A stretch of 8,152 bases of DNA, from NCBI GenBank assembly GCA_963169055.1, contig CAUJFU010000462.1, positions 1 to 8,152 of the forward strand, read 5' to 3'. The notes below the pieces were generated by a model. That model saw only the letters and a list, made by a program, of their open reading frames with translations. It was not told the origin of the DNA and ran no database searches. A program made the position numbers and the translations under genes. The stretch is from Myxococcota bacterium (lineage in GTDB: Bacteria > Myxococcota_C > UBA6777). Below are positions 6,263 to 8,152 of the stretch, piece after piece (position 1 is the stretch's first letter; each line of letters begins with the position of its first letter).

Positions 6263-7809
6263 CATGCTTGGATACGTCCCCGCTGTGTGGTGACGCGATA
6301 CTTTTGATAGGCGATCTTGTGCTGATCAAAGTACCGCATCAACGGCCAGATCGGAGACTCTTGTAGATGAAAGTCGACGACTGCCCAATGAGGAATTGTT
6401 TTCCAATGGATCGATTCGGCATGGAACTGTCCCTCTTGCCAAAACATCTTGATCGGGCGGCCAAGCCGATAGGCTAAGGTCTTTTCCATCCAAAAATTCG
6501 ATGTGAAGATCGGAGCTTGTGGGGGGAGGTGTTTTTTTAGCCAGTCTGCGATCTTCTCCTTGGGTTCGGCATCTTGGGGAGAAGAACCCGACCAAAACGT
6601 GGGGTGAGCATAGCGATTCTCGGTTCGCCAGCCTTGCACAAAATAGCCCATCACAAAAGCAACGAGACAGAAACTGACGTGCAAGCCAAGCACCAGTCGC
6701 TTCCAAAACAGCGGATACTGTTGAAGTCCTGATGCCAGAAAGAAACAAACAGGGAAAATAAGAACAAGAATATAACGCTCTTGCCCGATTGTCAGAGGTA
6801 AATATAATTGTAAGAAAAAATAACAAATAAAAGATAAGGTGAAAAAAATGACACCATGCCTGAGGCGCTCTCGATTTTTTCGAAAAAGACCAAGAAAAGA
6901 TGCGAAACATAGCAGAGAAAAAGAACATAACAAAAGTCCGTGCCAAATCCCCCAAGAAATGCCTGTGATGTATTGGAGAGCACGCATCCCGCTGAGGATC
7001 TCCGCGAGTTGTTGGAGGTATTGCCAAGAAAAACGACCCAAAGCTGCCACGCCCATCTGTACCACCATCCAGATCAGCCCGATGATGAATATGGCCGCCC
7101 ACAGGCCCCATACTACGCTCTGAATCAATGATGGCGACCGAGGCTGTTCGTCGTTTTGAGGCATCCACGCCAATACCGACACCGCACAAACCAAGAAAAC
7201 AAGGTAAACAGGATGTGCAAAAAGAGTCAGGATCGCTCCAAAGAACAACATGCCCCAAAACGACGGGTGTTTACGAACCGAACGATCGAAAAACCAAGGC
7301 ACCCAAAACAACACGACGCCCACAACATACAAACTCGGTTCCCAAGCAAAACGCGCATAACTCAAAAACAACGGATGAGACGCAAAGATCAACAGATAGG
7401 ACCACGAAGCAAAAGCATCATTCCCCTCCATCCGGCGCGTAAGCACAAACAACAACAAACAACCCAGCAAGGACCAAATTACGACAGGAAGTCGCAGTGT
7501 CCACGCGCTCGGTGGATAGGCTTGTTCAAGCGCATAGATCGAAGATGCCAACAATGGGTGCGGATAGCGACCCGAAGGAGCCTTCGTTGTGAACATACGC
7601 CACCCGAACGATCCATGTTGTGTTGTGCTTTCCATCGGTGCGCTGAGCAAGCCTTGGTACGCTTCGTCCCCATTCAAGCCGGGGTATGAATCAAGCGAAA
7701 AAAGCAGCAAAAAGACAATTCCTGCTGCGAGGAACCAGAAAAAGATATCCCAATATCTCGGATTCTTCGTCGGTGTCTCTGCTTTTGTGTTCTCAGGTGC
7801 GTTCGGCAT
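6241..7809 (-). CDS. GT39/ArnT-like polytopic membrane glycosyltransferase (522 aa)
   Basis: Role, from the family: GT-C-fold enzymes of the PMT/ArnT type take a sugar from a polyprenyl-phosphate carrier and transfer it outside the inner membrane to a lipid, glycan or protein. Seen: a first membrane helix at about 22-39, directly followed by YPGLNGDEAYQ, whose Asp48-Glu49 is the catalytic/metal site signature of the family. Further hydrophobic segments lie near 108-124, 133-150, 159-174, 185-216, 231-250, 280-302, 310-332, 346-364 and 372-395. SYARFAWEPS (Arg153) and ERYILVLIFPV (Arg345) match other conserved family positions. Residues 400-522 form a soluble tail. Length is typical. Start: ATG at 7809-7807, 20 residues before the first helix; its ribosome binding site is weak. 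An in-frame ATG at 7992 would add 61 residues encoded by repeat DNA and is not believed. The acceptor and sugar cannot be told. Transcribed separately from, and convergent with, the two plus-strand genes. Confidence 0.9.
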   Translation of the reverse strand: MPNAPENTKAETPTKNPRYWDIFFWFLAAGIVFLLLFSLDSYPGLNGDEAYQGLLSAPMESTTQHGSFGWRMFTTKAPSGRYPHPLLASSIYALEQAYPPSAWTLRLPVVIWSLLGCLLLFVLTRRMEGNDAFASWSYLLIFASHPLFLSYARFAWEPSLYVVGVVLFWVPWFFDRSVRKHPSFWGMLFFGAILTLFAHPVYLVFLVCAVSVLAWMPQNDEQPRSPSLIQSVVWGLWAAIFIIGLIWMVVQMGVAALGRFSWQYLQQLAEILSGMRALQYITGISWGIWHGLLLCSFSLLCFASFLGLFRKNRERLRHGVIFFTLSFICYFFLQLYLPLTIGQERYILVLIFPVCFFLASGLQQYPLFWKRLVLGLHVSFCLVAFVMGYFVQGWRTENRYAHPTFWSGSSPQDAEPKEKIADWLKKHLPPQAPIFTSNFWMEKTLAYRLGRPIKMFWQEGQFHAESIHWKTIPHWAVVDFHLQESPIWPLMRYFDQHKIAYQKYRVTTQRGRIQAWIIRSGR

Positions 7810-7933
7810 CTTTTCGATCTCTGTGAGGTGAGAGGTTTTGGCCGCTTCCAAAGAATCCACAAAAGGTAGCCCAAGGCAAGGCACGTCGCGCCGCATTTTT
7901 TGCGGCATGGGTCGGGCGTGCGAAATGGGTGTT

Positions 7934-7974
7934 TGTGTTTGTGGCTTTGTGTTTGTGGCTTTGTATTTGTGGGG
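7934..7974. repeat. 14-base tandem repeat, nearly three units
   Basis: The unit TGTGTTTGTGGCTT occurs perfectly at 7934-7947 and 7948-7961, then in altered form (TGTATTTGTGGGG) at 7962-7974, running into the hairpin of the repeat. It is absent from the left repeat copy. Such short arrays arise by polymerase slippage. Confidence 0.85.
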
Positions 7975-7986
7975 CGTTGCCCCACA
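7968..7986. repeat. Perfect GC-rich hairpin opening the right repeat copy
   Basis: TGTGGGGC-GTT-GCCCCACA is an eight-pair perfect stem. A second stem, CAAGGG/CCCTTG (7992-7997 with 8006-8011), follows six bases later. The pairing is kept at the same relative place as in the left copy although the sequence of the second stem differs. Confidence 0.75.
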
Positions 7987-8130
7987 CCCCACAAGGGACT
8001 GTCGCCCCTTGACCCCGTATTGGCGAAGAGAACACAGGTTTTTCCAACCAACGACTCTGTCGCTTGAAACGGCGCGAACTTGGGGGGGGGGCCGATCACC
8101 GCGCTCCTCTCTTGGTGTTCCTTTTTTTGA

Positions 8131-8152
8131 TCAGCGCCCTGAGCGGATGATC
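8131..8152 (-). CDS. Possible last codons of a paralogous glycosyltransferase gene
   Basis: On the minus strand these bases read Ile-Ile-Arg-Ser-Gly-Arg-stop, exactly as at the end of the glycosyltransferase gene at 6241-6262. If the match continues beyond the window, a second related gene ends here, 321 bases upstream of the start of the first, in the same direction. The evidence is only 22 bases of identity within a repeat, so it may equally be a non-coding repeat edge. Confidence 0.3.

Larger units (their letters stand above)
7810..8130. other. Upstream region of the glycosyltransferase gene
   Basis: About 320 bases with no confident gene. On the minus strand this is the leader of the glycosyltransferase gene. 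It contains a six-pair hairpin GCCGCA-TTTTT-TGCGGC at 7890-7906, a 14-base tandem repeat at 7934-7974 and most of the right copy of the 185-base repeat. I found no promoter with a good -35/-10 pair. Confidence 0.4.
7968..8152. repeat. 185-base direct repeat, right copy, cut by the window end
   Basis: Same orientation as the copy at 6078-6262. Identical from 8029 to the last base of the window apart from one extra G in the tract at 8082-8091. Because the match is still perfect at 8152, the true repeat may be longer. Confidence 0.95.

Noticed and set aside
6780-6870. AT-rich patch as a possible origin or promoter
   Set aside because: It lies inside the glycosyltransferase gene and encodes hydrophobic residues next to the conserved ERYILV segment, which explains its composition.
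6326-7258. 310-residue frame on the same strand as the glycosyltransferase gene
   Set aside because: It is an out-of-register shadow of the glycosyltransferase, which has clear membrane helices and catalytic residues.
7934-7974. CRISPR-like array
   Set aside because: The units are 14 bases and directly adjacent, with no spacers and no cas genes nearby.
7810-7992. ATG at 7992 giving a 583-residue glycosyltransferase
   Set aside because: The extra 61 residues are encoded by the repeat hairpin and the 14-base tandem repeat, are low-complexity, and precede the expected short cytoplasmic tail of the first helix.
6078-8152. Integron cassette with attC sites
   Set aside because: The repeats lack the paired RYYYAAC / GTTRRRY core sites, they contain part of a coding sequence, and no integrase is present.

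Overview
The window looks like chromosomal DNA of a Gram-negative bacterium of moderate GC content (mid-50s per cent by eye). Reasons: one protein has a clear export signal, one is a multi-pass lipid-linked-sugar glycosyltransferase, and one belongs to the bacterial alpha-2-macroglobulin (A2M) superfamily. Large, poorly conserved secreted proteins and GC-rich intergenic hairpins would fit a myxobacterium-like or other former deltaproteobacterial lineage, but nothing here fixes the taxon. No rRNA, tRNA, CRISPR array, transposase or phage gene was seen.

Layout. Positions 1-508 hold no confident gene. A short minus-strand frame may run off the left edge, and there is a terminator-like hairpin and a weak promoter candidate. 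Positions 509-3886 (+) encode a 1125-residue A2M-like protein with no visible signal peptide and an altered thioester motif (Cys-Ala-Glu-Glu instead of Cys-x-Glu-Gln). After a 64-base gap with two small hairpins, 3951-6020 (+) encode a 689-residue exported protein of unknown function with two large regions joined by a Ser-rich linker. The two are probably one transcription unit. A convergent gene at 6241-7809 (-) encodes a 522-residue GT39/ArnT-like membrane glycosyltransferase.

The most striking structure is a 185-base direct repeat at 6078-6262 and 7968-8152 that flanks the glycosyltransferase gene. Its outer 123/124 bases are identical except for one G in a poly-G tract. The repeat includes the last codons of the glycosyltransferase gene, so the right-hand copy may be the tail of a second, paralogous gene beyond the window. 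Each copy begins with a perfect GC-rich hairpin followed by a second hairpin whose sequence differs between copies. The core of the first hairpin also occurs between the two plus-strand genes.

How the genes might work together: the A2M-like protein and its downstream neighbour look like a cell-envelope pair of unknown role. The glycosyltransferase probably decorates an envelope glycan, lipid or protein and is transcribed separately. I see no firm evidence of a complete new defence or biosynthetic system; the repeat element and the altered A2M protein are the parts most worth pursuing.
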